From Paenibacillus sp. Root52 (lineage in GTDB: Bacteria; Bacillota; Bacilli; Paenibacillales; Paenibacillaceae), in contig NZ_LMFO01000033.1 in NCBI RefSeq assembly GCF_001426865.1, positions 215,533 through 279,532 on the forward strand: DNA of 64,000 nt, read 5' to 3'. This document shows positions 9,059-17,484 of this stretch, one piece after another. Under the pieces are notes generated by a model that saw only the letters and a program-made list of their open reading frames with translations, did no database searches and was not told the DNA's origin. Within the stretch, counting starts at the first letter, position 1. Every line of letters starts with the position of its first letter. A program made the position numbers and the translations under genes.

Positions 9059-9205
9059 ATGACAACATGTCAACAATGCGGGAGACCGATGCAAGATATA
9101 TTAGAATACGTAGAACATATCCTTCATGAATGCGAGCAGCCGCAGGAATTCGGCGCTGAGGAATATCAATCAGGAGCTCATGAGGGTGTTCGTGAGCAGA
9201 TGTGA
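9059..9205 (+). CDS. CXXC microprotein (48 residues), probable small zinc-binding protein
   Basis: A 48-residue frame starting MTTCQQCGRPM with AAGGTGAG at 9047-9054. Cys4 and Cys7 form a knuckle and are followed by a helix with His20, His23 and Cys25, enough ligands for one zinc ion. The C-terminal half is acidic. It ends 44 bases before the HNH gene on the same strand. The family is not recognised. Coding reality is supported by the ribosome binding site and sensible composition, not by homology. Confidence 0.55.
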   Translation: MTTCQQCGRPMQDILEYVEHILHECEQPQEFGAEEYQSGAHEGVREQM

Positions 9206-9249
9206 TACAATAGAAAGAAACCGGATTCATAAGGAACCGAGGTGACGAC

Positions 9250-10344
9250 ATGGAGATGGGCACGGCCCCTTTCCGGCAACATATGACTGAACATGAAGCG
9301 CAGCAGACGAAGACATGTATGTATTGCGGGCAAAAGCGTTCGTTGTCCGAATTTCGGCGCAGAACCGGGAAACGCGCCGGCCCTGGCGCCAGAAGAGGAG
9401 CCTGCCGAAGCTGTCGGAAGTCTGGTGTACAGGCAGCCGTCAGCAACATCTCCATGCCACATGTAAGGCATTCCGAACGAGCGAATAGTGAGAAGGACGT
9501 TATTACATCTGTGACTGTACCAGCTGATTCTGCTGTGCGTTCAGTATCCGTGCAAGCGAGCGAGGATAGCTCTGCTTCACCTGTGAGTGAATCCATTTCG
9601 GACAAGCAGTCCTTATCATTGACGGAGCCTTCCTCTGGACACCGTAAGAAGAGAAGAAGGAAGAGAAAAGCGAAACGACCTGATGCTCTCCTGGAAAAAG
9701 GACAAACAAAATCAGAGCCTGACCAACAGTCGGATCAGCAGCTGTCTGTAGCGAATCCGGAGCTGAAGAGTTCAAATGAAGACTCAGCTCGTGTGACGAT
9801 ACCGACATATCGGACAAGCTCACATGGGACTCGCAATCGTGGGTTAAGTACAGATCGTCGTCAGCGCCGTCAGAATTCAGCAGAGCCTGTAGCTATTGAT
9901 CCGGAAGATCCTTCTTCCCTTCGAACCAACAGACAGGGACTCATCCGAATGCGTGGCAAAACGGACAAGGGACGCCGCTGGCATCAGGAGATTGATATGG
10001 AGCTTGCTGTCACGCTGGTGAAGGAAAAGGCTGCAGTGGTGGTCAACCGATATACCATTCGCAGATTATTCAGCAATAAGGATTTTAAACGGTTTATTCT
10101 GAATCGTGATCAGTACACGTGTTATTTCTGTGGATCGTATGGAGACACCATTGACCATCTACTTCCCCGAGCCAAAGGCGGACATACGACACCGCTCAAT
10201 TGTGTATGTGCCTGTAATCTATGCAATCAATCGAAGGCGGCTATGGATGCGGATGAATTCATGCAGTCTGGAATTCCGGAGTGGAATGCAGCACATCAGG
10301 AGGAATTGATTCAGATACAGCTACAAGAGGCGCAGTTGGATTAG
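9250..10344 (+). CDS. HNH endonuclease-domain protein with N-terminal zinc ribbon
   Basis: A 364-residue protein in three parts. Residues 20-56 have two cysteine pairs (CMYC and CRSC) forming a zinc ribbon; 60-230 is a low-complexity Ser/Lys/Arg-rich, probably disordered linker; 270-345 is a HNH nuclease domain with Cys291/Cys294, the Asp302-His303 pair in TIDHLLPR, Asn317, and a second CXXC-type pair. HNH domains cleave DNA with one metal ion. A GAGGTGA precedes the ATG. The CXXC microprotein gene lies just upstream, and a possible SOS box lies before both. Restriction, repair and mobile-element roles all remain possible. Confidence 0.82.
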   Translation: MEMGTAPFRQHMTEHEAQQTKTCMYCGQKRSLSEFRRRTGKRAGPGARRGACRSCRKSGVQAAVSNISMPHVRHSERANSEKDVITSVTVPADSAVRSVSVQASEDSSASPVSESISDKQSLSLTEPSSGHRKKRRRKRKAKRPDALLEKGQTKSEPDQQSDQQLSVANPELKSSNEDSARVTIPTYRTSSHGTRNRGLSTDRRQRRQNSAEPVAIDPEDPSSLRTNRQGLIRMRGKTDKGRRWHQEIDMELAVTLVKEKAAVVVNRYTIRRLFSNKDFKRFILNRDQYTCYFCGSYGDTIDHLLPRAKGGHTTPLNCVCACNLCNQSKAAMDADEFMQSGIPEWNAAHQEELIQIQLQEAQLD

Positions 10345-10393
10345 TTGGTTATTTAATTTCAATCTATAACCGTTTTGAAGATACGTATAATGT

Positions 10394-10430
10394 AGAGCAC
10401 ACCTGAACTTGTGTTGGGGTGTGCTCTTTG
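10394..10430 (+). terminator. Probable terminator after HNH gene
   Basis: AGAGCACACC / GGTGTGCTCT stem with a short T run. Confidence 0.65.
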
Positions 10431-10641
10431 TGATGTCAACAAGTGTCAGTAAGTGATGAAATGTCCACGATGAACTGTGAATATTTCTTCAAATTAACAA
10501 CGGTGGGAAGTACATCTGTACGTTATACTGAGAGTAGTGTGGTGAGAGCTTTTTGTACGAAAAGAATAGAACTAAAGTTGTTACTTAGATCGGTACCCGA
10601 ACCAGAAGTAACTTAAGACAGTATAGATTGGAAGGATGCAG

Positions 10642-11277
10642 ATGAGCTTGGTACCCTTGGACATTATGTCCTATATCACGGAAGAAAATATACGTTATTG
10701 GTTAGAGCAGTTTCGCTCGCTTGGCCCATTACCAGGGATTCTGCTCACCTTTATGAAGTCATTTGTACCACCGCTGCCCACATTGCTTATTGTCGGAGTG
10801 AATGGCGCGGTGTATGGACTATGGGCAGGATTTATATATTCATGGATCGGAATGGTATTAGGCTGTACAGTTACGTTTTTAATTGTAAGAGAAATCGGTA
10901 AATCTGCCTTTGTAGAGCGATGGGCGAATAAACCACGAGTACAACGCAGTATGGTATGGATTCGGCGGAATGCGTTCAGTTATGTATTTTTGCTTAGCAT
11001 ATTTCCGGTTGGGCCGTTTGTTATTATCAATGTTGCGGCAGGTATTGCCCGTATGAGGTTCCTATCCTTCTTGCTCGCCGTTGGCTGTGGTAAGGCCATT
11101 ATGATCTTCTGTGTGACGTACATCGGTTCTAACGTCGAGCAGTTCTTGGAGCATCCTACTCGCTGGGGTGGCGTATTGTTGTTTATCGCCGCATCTCTAT
11201 GGGCGAGTCGTAAGTTGGAGCGTCACTTTACCCGTTCGTCGTCCAATTCTGATGGAGCAAAAGGAGAAGTCGTATGA
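10642..11277 (+). CDS. TVP38/TMEM64 (DedA-like, SNARE-associated) membrane protein
   Basis: A polytopic membrane protein of 211 residues in the VTT/DedA superfamily, thought to move lipids or support membrane homeostasis. Visible marks: the re-entrant FVPPLPTLLIVGVNGAVYG segment, then G-rich helices and FPVGPFVIINVAAGIARM, typical of the family. A start at 10636 sits directly against GGAAGG, so the ATG at 10642 with a 6-base spacing is preferred. The stop overlaps the next start (ATGA), so translation of the two genes is coupled. Confidence 0.8.
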   Translation: MSLVPLDIMSYITEENIRYWLEQFRSLGPLPGILLTFMKSFVPPLPTLLIVGVNGAVYGLWAGFIYSWIGMVLGCTVTFLIVREIGKSAFVERWANKPRVQRSMVWIRRNAFSYVFLLSIFPVGPFVIINVAAGIARMRFLSFLLAVGCGKAIMIFCVTYIGSNVEQFLEHPTRWGGVLLFIAASLWASRKLERHFTRSSSNSDGAKGEVV

Positions 11278-12350
11278 TTGAGAATGTATTTGAATTTGAT
11301 CAAGAATTGCATCGTATGAATGAGGATGAGCTGCGTATGTTGTTACGTGAGCTGTATCTTCGAGCAGATATGGCAGTCAGTCAAGAAGTAGATACAGGTC
11401 GTACGGATGCTTTTGCTGCTAAAGTTCAGTCGTTATTTAATAGATTGAGCGACCAGCGAAGTCAGGATCAGGCTGAGAAGCAGGCATTGGAAGCACAGAA
11501 AACGCATGAAATACACATCGCATTTGGAGACTCACCATTAGGCAGTATTAAGGTAGCGATGGGCAACGTTCCTGGACGTTCAGGGCGACGGTTTTTCTCG
11601 ATGAATGACTACTATGCAATTGGACCATTGAGTGATCTAACGAACAAATTAAATGTGCAGCGCAGACATCTTTGGCTACTTGAGCGATTTCACATGAGTG
11701 AGCATGGTAGGTATGCGGCTCAAGGGATAGACGAGCTGCTTCACATCAATCAAGTGGTCAGTTCGATTGAGGAAGAGACGCGGATTACGATCTGGTATGC
11801 CAATAATGGCCATGAGCGAACCGGGCTCTTATATGCCATGTATTTGCTGCGTGACAGGAAAAGCCCGATTTATCTAATTGAAACTAAAGATATATATCCA
11901 AAATTGTTTGATACGCCTGAAATACAGTACGAGGTTCGCGGTACAGGTGAGATTCATTCCGAGAAATTACTGAAGATGTGGCATCACTGCGAGCATGATG
12001 AACCGTTAACATCTGAGGAGCGCAGACAAATGGAGCAAGAGTGGCTGCATCTGTCTGCACAGCCTGGGCATTTGCGCTTAATGCAAGATGGGATCATCCA
12101 AAGTGTCTCTGAGGATGCCATTGATGAGTTCATCCTGCAGAAGTTTACCGAGGTGGCGTCGACAAGACAGCCTGGGGAATTCATTAAGTCATCTCGTATT
12201 GTAGGTGAAGTGCTGGGTCATCTAGAGCAAGCTGTCGGGGATACTTTTATTGAGTACCGTATACGTCAGCTTATTCTACAGGGACGATTCGACATGGAAG
12301 GCATGCCTCATGCAATGCGATTTTATAGTATAAGACTTGCCAACAGCTAG
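11274..12350 (+). CDS. DUF1835/DUF3658 family protein
   Basis: A 358-residue soluble protein. The segment beginning near residue 80 (THEIHIAFGDSPLGSIKVAM) and the following ISDL-like AIGPLSDL region match the DUF1835 fold; the C-terminal third (about 265-355: DGIIQSVSEDAIDEFIL, VGEVLGHLEQAVGDTFIEYRIRQLI) matches DUF3658. No biochemical role is established for these domains. It overlaps the upstream TVP38 gene by 4 bases, so they form an operon. No convincing T-rich terminator follows; a short GAAGCC/GGCTTC hairpin lies near 12378. Confidence 0.8.
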   Translation: MIENVFEFDQELHRMNEDELRMLLRELYLRADMAVSQEVDTGRTDAFAAKVQSLFNRLSDQRSQDQAEKQALEAQKTHEIHIAFGDSPLGSIKVAMGNVPGRSGRRFFSMNDYYAIGPLSDLTNKLNVQRRHLWLLERFHMSEHGRYAAQGIDELLHINQVVSSIEEETRITIWYANNGHERTGLLYAMYLLRDRKSPIYLIETKDIYPKLFDTPEIQYEVRGTGEIHSEKLLKMWHHCEHDEPLTSEERRQMEQEWLHLSAQPGHLRLMQDGIIQSVSEDAIDEFILQKFTEVASTRQPGEFIKSSRIVGEVLGHLEQAVGDTFIEYRIRQLILQGRFDMEGMPHAMRFYSIRLANS

Positions 12351-12404
12351 TCTAAAGGGTATTACGTTTGATATCGAAGGAAGCCGGGGCTTCACCCAAT
12401 TTGT

Positions 12405-12950
12405 TTATTTGGGAGTTCGGGAGTCTTGTTTAGCATCTGTACGTTTACCCCATAGTTTCAGCAGTGGACCATCAGATCCATACACCGGATCGTTATCTGG
12501 TACAGGAACCTGCCGAATCTCACGCACAGCTCGGGGGCGTTCGCTTGGATCACCGGTGCGCGTATTATAATTCATGCCAGCGGGATAAGCGCCTGCGATA
12601 CGGAAATCGAGGCTGGCCTGTAGCCGTTTATGCCCTGTTCCTGCAGGAAGTACGACAACATCACCCGCTTGTAAAGTAACAACGTGACCATGTTCACCGC
12701 CGAGGATGACCTGAACGGAGCCGCTAATGACGGCCAAGGCTTCATGCGCATTACTGTGATAGTGGTGATAATCATACACGCCATTAACCCAGCTATTGCC
12801 CCAGTGATGATCGTTCATCGTCTGTTCTGCCAAGGATGGATTGTCTGCCCACACCCCTTGGCATATAAGTACAGGGAGTGTAGGATTGTTAGGGATTACC
12901 CCATCATCATGTAGAAATAACGTCTGTACCCGTGAATCGGTCTGCTCCAT
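12405..12950 (-). CDS. Cupin-domain protein (YjlB-like)
   Basis: About 181 residues with a single cupin barrel. The HYHSNAHEALAVISGS segment carries the metal-binding His/His/Glu motif of cupin motif 1, and GDVVVLPAGTGHKRL is motif 2 with its histidine. It resembles Bacillus YjlB. Enzyme or sugar/small-molecule binding roles are possible; the function is unknown. The ATG at 12950 is preferred over GTG at 12959 because AGAAGGA (12961-12967) would touch the latter. It converges with the DUF1835 gene. Confidence 0.8.
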   Translation of the reverse strand: MEQTDSRVQTLFLHDDGVIPNNPTLPVLICQGVWADNPSLAEQTMNDHHWGNSWVNGVYDYHHYHSNAHEALAVISGSVQVILGGEHGHVVTLQAGDVVVLPAGTGHKRLQASLDFRIAGAYPAGMNYNTRTGDPSERPRAVREIRQVPVPDNDPVYGSDGPLLKLWGKRTDAKQDSRTPK

Positions 12951-13048
12951 ATATATCACGTCCTTCTGCTATTCATTCTACGTTACTATACGATTCAATC
13001 GTGATAATCAATCTATATCGACTGAGATCGCCTGAGTAAAATCGTAAC

Positions 13049-13098
13049 AAAAAAAGCCAGGGAAGGGGTAGTACGAACACACCTTCCTCGGCTTTTTT
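13049..13098. terminator. Bidirectional hairpin terminator
   Basis: AAAAAAAGCCAGGGAAGG pairs with CCTTCCTCGGCTTTTTT. A-tract and T-tract on the two sides let it work in both directions. It lies between the cupin promoter side and csbD's 3' end. Confidence 0.8.
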
Positions 13099-13233
13099 GC
13101 ACCTCTGTCCCAGGACTGACCTGATGCTAGTTATTGTTGGACAGGGGAGTTATGCTATATCTGTTACCCATCTAGTGAAGACCATGGAATGACTCCTTAA
13201 TTCTGTTAAACTAGATTGCAGGAATCAGATGTA

Positions 13234-13407
13234 TTAGTGATGTTTTTTCACATCAGCAATTTTGTCCTGAACAGCACCTTTGGCTTTATCCTTTTTACCT
13301 TCAGCCTGAAGGGATCTGTTATTCGTTGCATTACCGATCTGATCCTTCACTTCGCCTTTAGCTTTGTTAACGCCTGCTTTGATTTTATCGCCAGTTGAAT
13401 TACTCAT
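13234..13407 (-). CDS. CsbD family stress protein
   Basis: A 57-residue, Lys/Asp/Ala-rich hydrophilic protein starting MSNSTGDKIKAGVNKAKGEV, with the two KAKG repeats of CsbD proteins. In Bacillus, CsbD is a sigma-B general stress product of unknown mechanism. AAGGAGA lies 9 bases before the ATG at 13407; an upstream in-frame ATG at 13416 would abut the ribosome binding site. The gene stands alone. Confidence 0.85.
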   Translation of the reverse strand: MSNSTGDKIKAGVNKAKGEVKDQIGNATNNRSLQAEGKKDKAKGAVQDKIADVKKHH

Positions 13408-13618
13408 ATCGAACATCTCCTTCGTTATCTGGTGTAGTCCTTATTAACCGGGTTGTTGGAATTCTAAACGATGGCTTGTTCATAAGAGTCAAACTACATA
13501 CTAAATTCAAGCTAAATAAAGATGTTCTTATCGGGAATAAGGGTGGCTTCCTCGCCGCATAATAATGGGAGTGACCAATTTCGTTGCATAAAAAACGAGG
13601 TTTTGGGAATCTTTTCCT

Positions 13619-13795
13619 TTAAAAACAAATGAATTGTTCCTTCGTTGCGTACATATCGCATATATGGCCATATGTGATCTCGTCTTCATACCACATGTGG
13701 TAGAAATGCGGATCTTGGACTGGAGGAAAGGCTCGCTTGACGAGGCCGTAAACCTTGACAAAATAATCGATTTTGTTACAATGTTCACAATATCT
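13619..13795 (-). pseudogene. Possible start-less gene remnant with a CXXC pair
   Basis: The interval 13421-14081 has no firm gene. One minus-strand frame is open for 58 codons and reads like protein (CEHCNKIDYFVKVYG, later YHMWYEDEITYGHICDMY), but it has no start codon after the preceding TGA. It overlaps the Rex-like site. A shorter version could begin at the internal ATG of HMWYED. I do not recognise the family. The alternative 86-codon frame over the same bases is low-quality. Confidence 0.25.
13773..13790 (+). promoter_or_regulatory. Rex-like operator upstream of DUF1641-ndh
   Basis: TTGTTACAATGTTCACAA fits the Gram-positive Rex operator TTGTGAA-N4-TTCACAA: the right half is perfect and the left matches 5 of 7. 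A further TTCACAA follows at 13795-13801. In Bacillus subtilis the equivalent yjlC-ndh operon is repressed by the NADH sensor Rex, so both position and gene fit. A weak promoter (TTCATG, 17 bases, TAATAT at 13842-13847) lies downstream. Confidence 0.55.
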
Positions 13796-14081
13796 TCACA
13801 AGTGTAAAAAATTTCTTTTTCATGTTGATGTGTAAGAGGTGTAATATAGGGGTATAGAGTTCGGTTTCGGCCTGCTTGTCGTTTTGTGCGTCAACACATG
13901 TTGCACGCAATAGATCCTAGATACAATACATCATGTGAGAGCGGCTTACGGGATTCGCTCATTCTATTGTGTGAAATTTGGTACATTTAGTTGTATTGAT
14001 GTATTTGTGGTTCGGCTCTGCTTGACAGGCATCATGAAAAGTTGCGGACTTCTATCCCAAAGTAAAGGAGGACTTTCTCTT

Positions 14082-14528
14082 ATGTCACAATCGCCTACTC
14101 AACAAGAGGTGCCGGTTACAGAAGGTGCCGACGTTTCCCAACGCCAGTCCTTGGATGTACTGGATCAACTGATGAAGCCTGAGGTACAGGAGTCTTTGAC
14201 CGTTCTGGTGGAGAACCTGCCTAAATTGGCTGAAATGGTTACTGCAATGACGAAAGCTTATGACTTTGCACAAAGCGTAGCTACAGACAAAGTTCTGATC
14301 AGCGACACAATGAGTGCAATGGGTGAATTCGCTAAGCCTGTTGTAGACAAAGCTAAAGGTGTAGCTTCCGCTGCAATCGAAGCAAATGATCGTGCGCAAA
14401 CAGAGCAAACTTCGGTTGGCTTGTTCGCTATGCTCAAAATGCTTAAAGATCCAAACGTACAACAAACGCTTCGTTTTGCTCAATCATTCTTGAGTGTCCT
14501 GAACGAGCGTCAACAACAGCAACGTTAA
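14082..14528 (+). CDS. DUF1641 protein (YjlC-like), partner of NDH-2
   Basis: A 148-residue helical protein. The core LDVLDQLMKPEVQESLTVLVENL and the tail FAMLKMLKDPNVQQTLRFAQ are DUF1641 hallmarks. DUF1641 genes often sit beside formate dehydrogenase or NDH-2 genes; no activity is known. AAAGGAGGA at 14065-14073 sets the start at 14082; the frame is open upstream through a leader of roughly 200 bases with no comparable signal. Followed after 23 bases by ndh. Codon use is strongly biased, which suggests high expression. Confidence 0.83.
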   Translation: MSQSPTQQEVPVTEGADVSQRQSLDVLDQLMKPEVQESLTVLVENLPKLAEMVTAMTKAYDFAQSVATDKVLISDTMSAMGEFAKPVVDKAKGVASAAIEANDRAQTEQTSVGLFAMLKMLKDPNVQQTLRFAQSFLSVLNERQQQQR

Positions 14529-14551
14529 GATTAGTAGAACGGAGGATGGAT

Positions 14552-15733
14552 ATGTCGAAGCAAATTTTGATCTTGGGCGGAGGTTACGGCGGTCTGTTGA
14601 CTGCGCTGACTGCGCGTCAATACTTGACCCCGGAAGAAGCGACTATTACAGTCGTGAACCGTTACCCTACGCACCAAATTATTACGGAACTGCACCGTCT
14701 TGCAGCGGGAAGCATTGCTGAAAAGGCTGTTGCACTTCCACTGGAAAAATTGCTGCGTGGCAAAAATGTTAACTTGAAAATCGATACGGTGGATACAATC
14801 AAGCCGGACGAGAAAAAAGTTCTGATGACTAGCGGCTCCACATACTCTTACGATGCACTTGTCGTTGCTCTGGGTAGCGAAACAGCTTACTTCGGAATTC
14901 CGGGATTGCAAGAGTACAGCTTCACGCTGAAATCTGTTAGTGATGCAAACCGTATTCGTGCACACGTTGAAGCACGTCTGGATGCATACAAACAATCCGG
15001 CAATAAAGCAGACGCTACGTTTGTTATTGGTGGCGGCGGCTTGACTGGTATCGAGCTTGTCGGCGAATTCGTTGACCTTCTTCCTGGCGTATGTAAGGAA
15101 AAAGGCATCGACTTCAACGATATCTCCCTGTACACAGTTGAAGCAGGTCCTTCTATCCTGGCTGGTTTCCCGCCAGAGCTGGTTGATCGTGCGAAATCCA
15201 GTCTCGAAAAACGTGGCGTTAACTTCATCGTTGGCGTAGCGATTACAGAGATGAAAGAAAACGAAGTTCTGTTGAAAGACGGCAGCTCCATCCCTACGAA
15301 CACACTCGTATGGACTGGTGGCGTTCAAGGTAACGCGGTTGTTGCTAACAGCGGAATTGAAGTGGATCGTGGCCGAGCTAAAGTTACGGAAGTTCTGCAA
15401 TCCACATCCCACAAAGATGTGTTCGTTGCTGGTGACAGCGCAGTGGTCTTCCCTAGCGAAGGCGCTCGTCCATACCCTCCAACAGCACAACTCGCTTGGC
15501 AAATGGGTGAGACTATTGGTCACAACTTGGGCGTAATGTTCAAAGGTGGCGCAATGGAATCCTTCTCACCAATCTTCTCAGGAACACTGGGAAGCCTTGG
15601 ACGTAAAGATGCTGTCGGCATGATCGGTGGCAACCAAACTCGTCTTAAAGGTCTGCCTGCAACAATGATGAAAGAAGCAAGTAACATCCGTTACCTGTCT
15701 CATATTCATGGTTTGTTCGCACTGGCTTACTAA
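14552..15733 (+). CDS. ndh: Type II NADH:quinone oxidoreductase (NDH-2)
   Basis: A 393-residue peripheral membrane flavoprotein that passes electrons from NADH to menaquinone without pumping protons. The FAD-binding ILILGGGYGG lies at the N-terminus, the NAD-binding FVIGGGGLTGIELVGE near residue 155, and the FAD-contact DVFVAGDSA near 290; the C-terminal helices (AQLAWQMGETIGHNLG and after) attach to membrane and quinone. GGAGG at 14541-14545 favours the ATG at 14552 over 14546. It follows the DUF1641 gene and shares the Rex-like operator. The terminator is at 15754-15785. Confidence 0.9.
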   Translation: MSKQILILGGGYGGLLTALTARQYLTPEEATITVVNRYPTHQIITELHRLAAGSIAEKAVALPLEKLLRGKNVNLKIDTVDTIKPDEKKVLMTSGSTYSYDALVVALGSETAYFGIPGLQEYSFTLKSVSDANRIRAHVEARLDAYKQSGNKADATFVIGGGGLTGIELVGEFVDLLPGVCKEKGIDFNDISLYTVEAGPSILAGFPPELVDRAKSSLEKRGVNFIVGVAITEMKENEVLLKDGSSIPTNTLVWTGGVQGNAVVANSGIEVDRGRAKVTEVLQSTSHKDVFVAGDSAVVFPSEGARPYPPTAQLAWQMGETIGHNLGVMFKGGAMESFSPIFSGTLGSLGRKDAVGMIGGNQTRLKGLPATMMKEASNIRYLSHIHGLFALAY

Positions 15734-15753
15734 TCAACATATCTTTAAAATGC

Positions 15754-15785
15754 AAAAGGACGCTCCTACGGGAGCGTCCTTTTTG
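15754..15785. terminator. Strong terminator after ndh
   Basis: AAAAGGACGCTCC-TACG-GGAGCGTCCTTTTT. The A and T tracts make it usable from both strands, so it may also end the convergent lipoprotein gene. Confidence 0.92.
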
Positions 15786-15804
15786 ACATATTTGTTCGTG
15801 GTGC

Positions 15805-16392
15805 TTAAGGAAGAACCTTCATTTTGATATAGTGAACTTTGGGATACGCTGTGGTATCGGCAATCTGTTCAGGAACAATGCCGATGCTAATAGATGCATC
15901 TGAATAGGCCGAAGCGGAAATAATATATTCTTTCTCAGACAGGGTCTGTTCAAATACTTTAACGAGCCCTTTATGGGCAACGGTTTTCCTTTGAGGTAAC
16001 GGACGGTATATAGACTTTTTCGAAATGACCCCTCCATTTGAATACAAGAACGTATAATAAGCATTCCCTCGATCTACATCGCTAAGAACGTTAATAACCA
16101 TGTAGGGGGAAATACCGTCCGCATTGTCCACGATCTTATATCTACCCAAATCCTCCTGATGCGTAAGCTCTCCATAAGTGTACTCTTCAAATGAAAGCTC
16201 AACGGATTGATTAACACTGCTGAACTCAATGATAGAGTGGTTATCCGTCGTATTACTTAAAATCTGATTGACTGAATCCTGCGAAGAAATGTATGCCGTA
16301 TCATCTGGTTTGAAAGAACATCCCTGTTGCAGTATCAACACTAGAGTAAAGATGATAAGCATAATTAACTTTCGATCAATTCTTTTTACCAT
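15805..16392 (-). CDS. Hypothetical lipoprotein
   Basis: A 195-residue exported protein. A basic start (MVKRIDRK), hydrophobic stretch and lipobox LQQGC predict acylation at about Cys25 and surface anchoring. The rest is a soluble beta-rich domain of no family I recognise. The ribosome binding site is weak (GGGGTA region). It stands alone, convergent with ndh. Confidence 0.7.
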   Translation of the reverse strand: MVKRIDRKLIMLIIFTLVLILQQGCSFKPDDTAYISSQDSVNQILSNTTDNHSIIEFSSVNQSVELSFEEYTYGELTHQEDLGRYKIVDNADGISPYMVINVLSDVDRGNAYYTFLYSNGGVISKKSIYRPLPQRKTVAHKGLVKVFEQTLSEKEYIISASAYSDASISIGIVPEQIADTTAYPKVHYIKMKVLP

Positions 16393-16723
16393 AATTATGT
16401 ACCCCGTCTGTTTGAAGAATGTAGAAAGTCAGATACTTAGAAAAATATTACATCTACTTACTAATTTTACATGAAATATATGCTAAGCAAAAGTGATTTT
16501 GAATCTTTTGTATCTTTTTATTATCTGGAGATGTGTGGAGAATATTAATATCCGAAGTGTGGCTTGTGTCCAGTGAGCTTCCAATCTAATCACTGATAAC
16601 GTGTAACTTGGAATGACGTAGAAATTATAAGGGTACGTATGCAGCAGGTTAAATTTTTCGACTTTCGTTTAAATTAGAGATATATCGTATGACTGACAAA
16701 TTACTAAAGGAGCGTGTGACATT
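16393..16723. other. Gene-free interval
   Basis: AT-rich spacer between two divergent genes. It should hold both promoters. No repeat, RNA or operator stands out. Confidence 0.5.
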
Positions 16724-17368
16724 ATGAACGTATTAGTGATTGGAGCAAATGGACAGATTGGTAAGCAGTTGGTGGAACAGCTGGTGCAGGAAGGCAAGCA
16801 TCAAGTCACGGCGATGATCCGCAAGCCAGAGCAGGCAGATGCACTGAAGGAGATCGGTGCGAGTGTCGTAATGGGCGACCTAGAGGGAAGTGTTGATGAT
16901 CTGGCTGAGGCGATGAAGGATCAGAACGCGATTGTGTTTACAGCGGGATCAGGCGGCTCCACGGGACCAGACAAAACACTGCTGATTGACCTTGATGGTG
17001 CGGTAAAAACGATGGAGGCTGCTGAGCAACAAGGAATCTCCAGATACATTCTGGTCAGTGCATATGGCGCGGATCAGCGTGATAAATGGCCAGATGAGAT
17101 CAAGCCGTATTACGTGGCGAAGCACTATGCGGATCGTGCGTTGTTCGCAAGTGAGCTGAATTACACCATTATCCGCCCTGGTGGTCTGAAGAACGAATCA
17201 GGTACAGGTCAAGTTGCTGTTGGCACAGATCTCAAACCGGGAAGCATTGCGCGTGAAGATGTAGCTCGTGTCATTGCCGCTTCCTTGCAGGAAGAAAAGA
17301 CATACCGCAGAGCTTTTGATCTGATTGCAGGGAATGAATCTGTTCAGGATGCGTTAAGTGCGTTATAA
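16724..17368 (+). CDS. NAD(P)-binding atypical SDR (YhfK/NmrA-like)
   Basis: A 214-residue Rossmann protein. The N-terminal VLVIGANGQIGKQLVEQL has the GXXGXXG nucleotide motif; ILVSAYGADQ and PYYVAKHYADRAL with the YXXXK pattern follow, and IIRPGGL closes the fold, as in the SDR_a5 group that includes Bacillus YhfK. Such proteins act as reductases, epimerases or redox sensors. AAAGGAG precedes the ATG. It is a single gene upstream of the two-component system. The substrate is unknown. Confidence 0.85.
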   Translation: MNVLVIGANGQIGKQLVEQLVQEGKHQVTAMIRKPEQADALKEIGASVVMGDLEGSVDDLAEAMKDQNAIVFTAGSGGSTGPDKTLLIDLDGAVKTMEAAEQQGISRYILVSAYGADQRDKWPDEIKPYYVAKHYADRALFASELNYTIIRPGGLKNESGTGQVAVGTDLKPGSIAREDVARVIAASLQEEKTYRRAFDLIAGNESVQDALSAL

Positions 17369-17484
17369 AGCGATAAGGAAGGTTATTCTGTCATCGGAGT
17401 GGTAAGTGTAACTATTCTTTAGCTGAACGTGAATATGTTGTATTATACGGGAAAAGGAATGTGGGAAGTGAGGGGGAGCTCTGC

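Noticed and set aside
8829..9605. A 258-codon minus-strand frame over the foldback element and HNH start
   Set aside because: It crosses the non-coding foldback repeat and the well-supported microprotein and HNH genes, and its translation resembles no protein.
13528..13788. 86-codon minus-strand gene
   Set aside because: Basic, low-complexity translation overlapping a Rex-like operator; another frame over the same bases looks more protein-like but lacks a start.
14531..15523. A 330-codon open frame on the minus strand
   Set aside because: It lies antisense to ndh, whose strong codon bias keeps that frame open; composition is unlike protein and there is no proper start signal.
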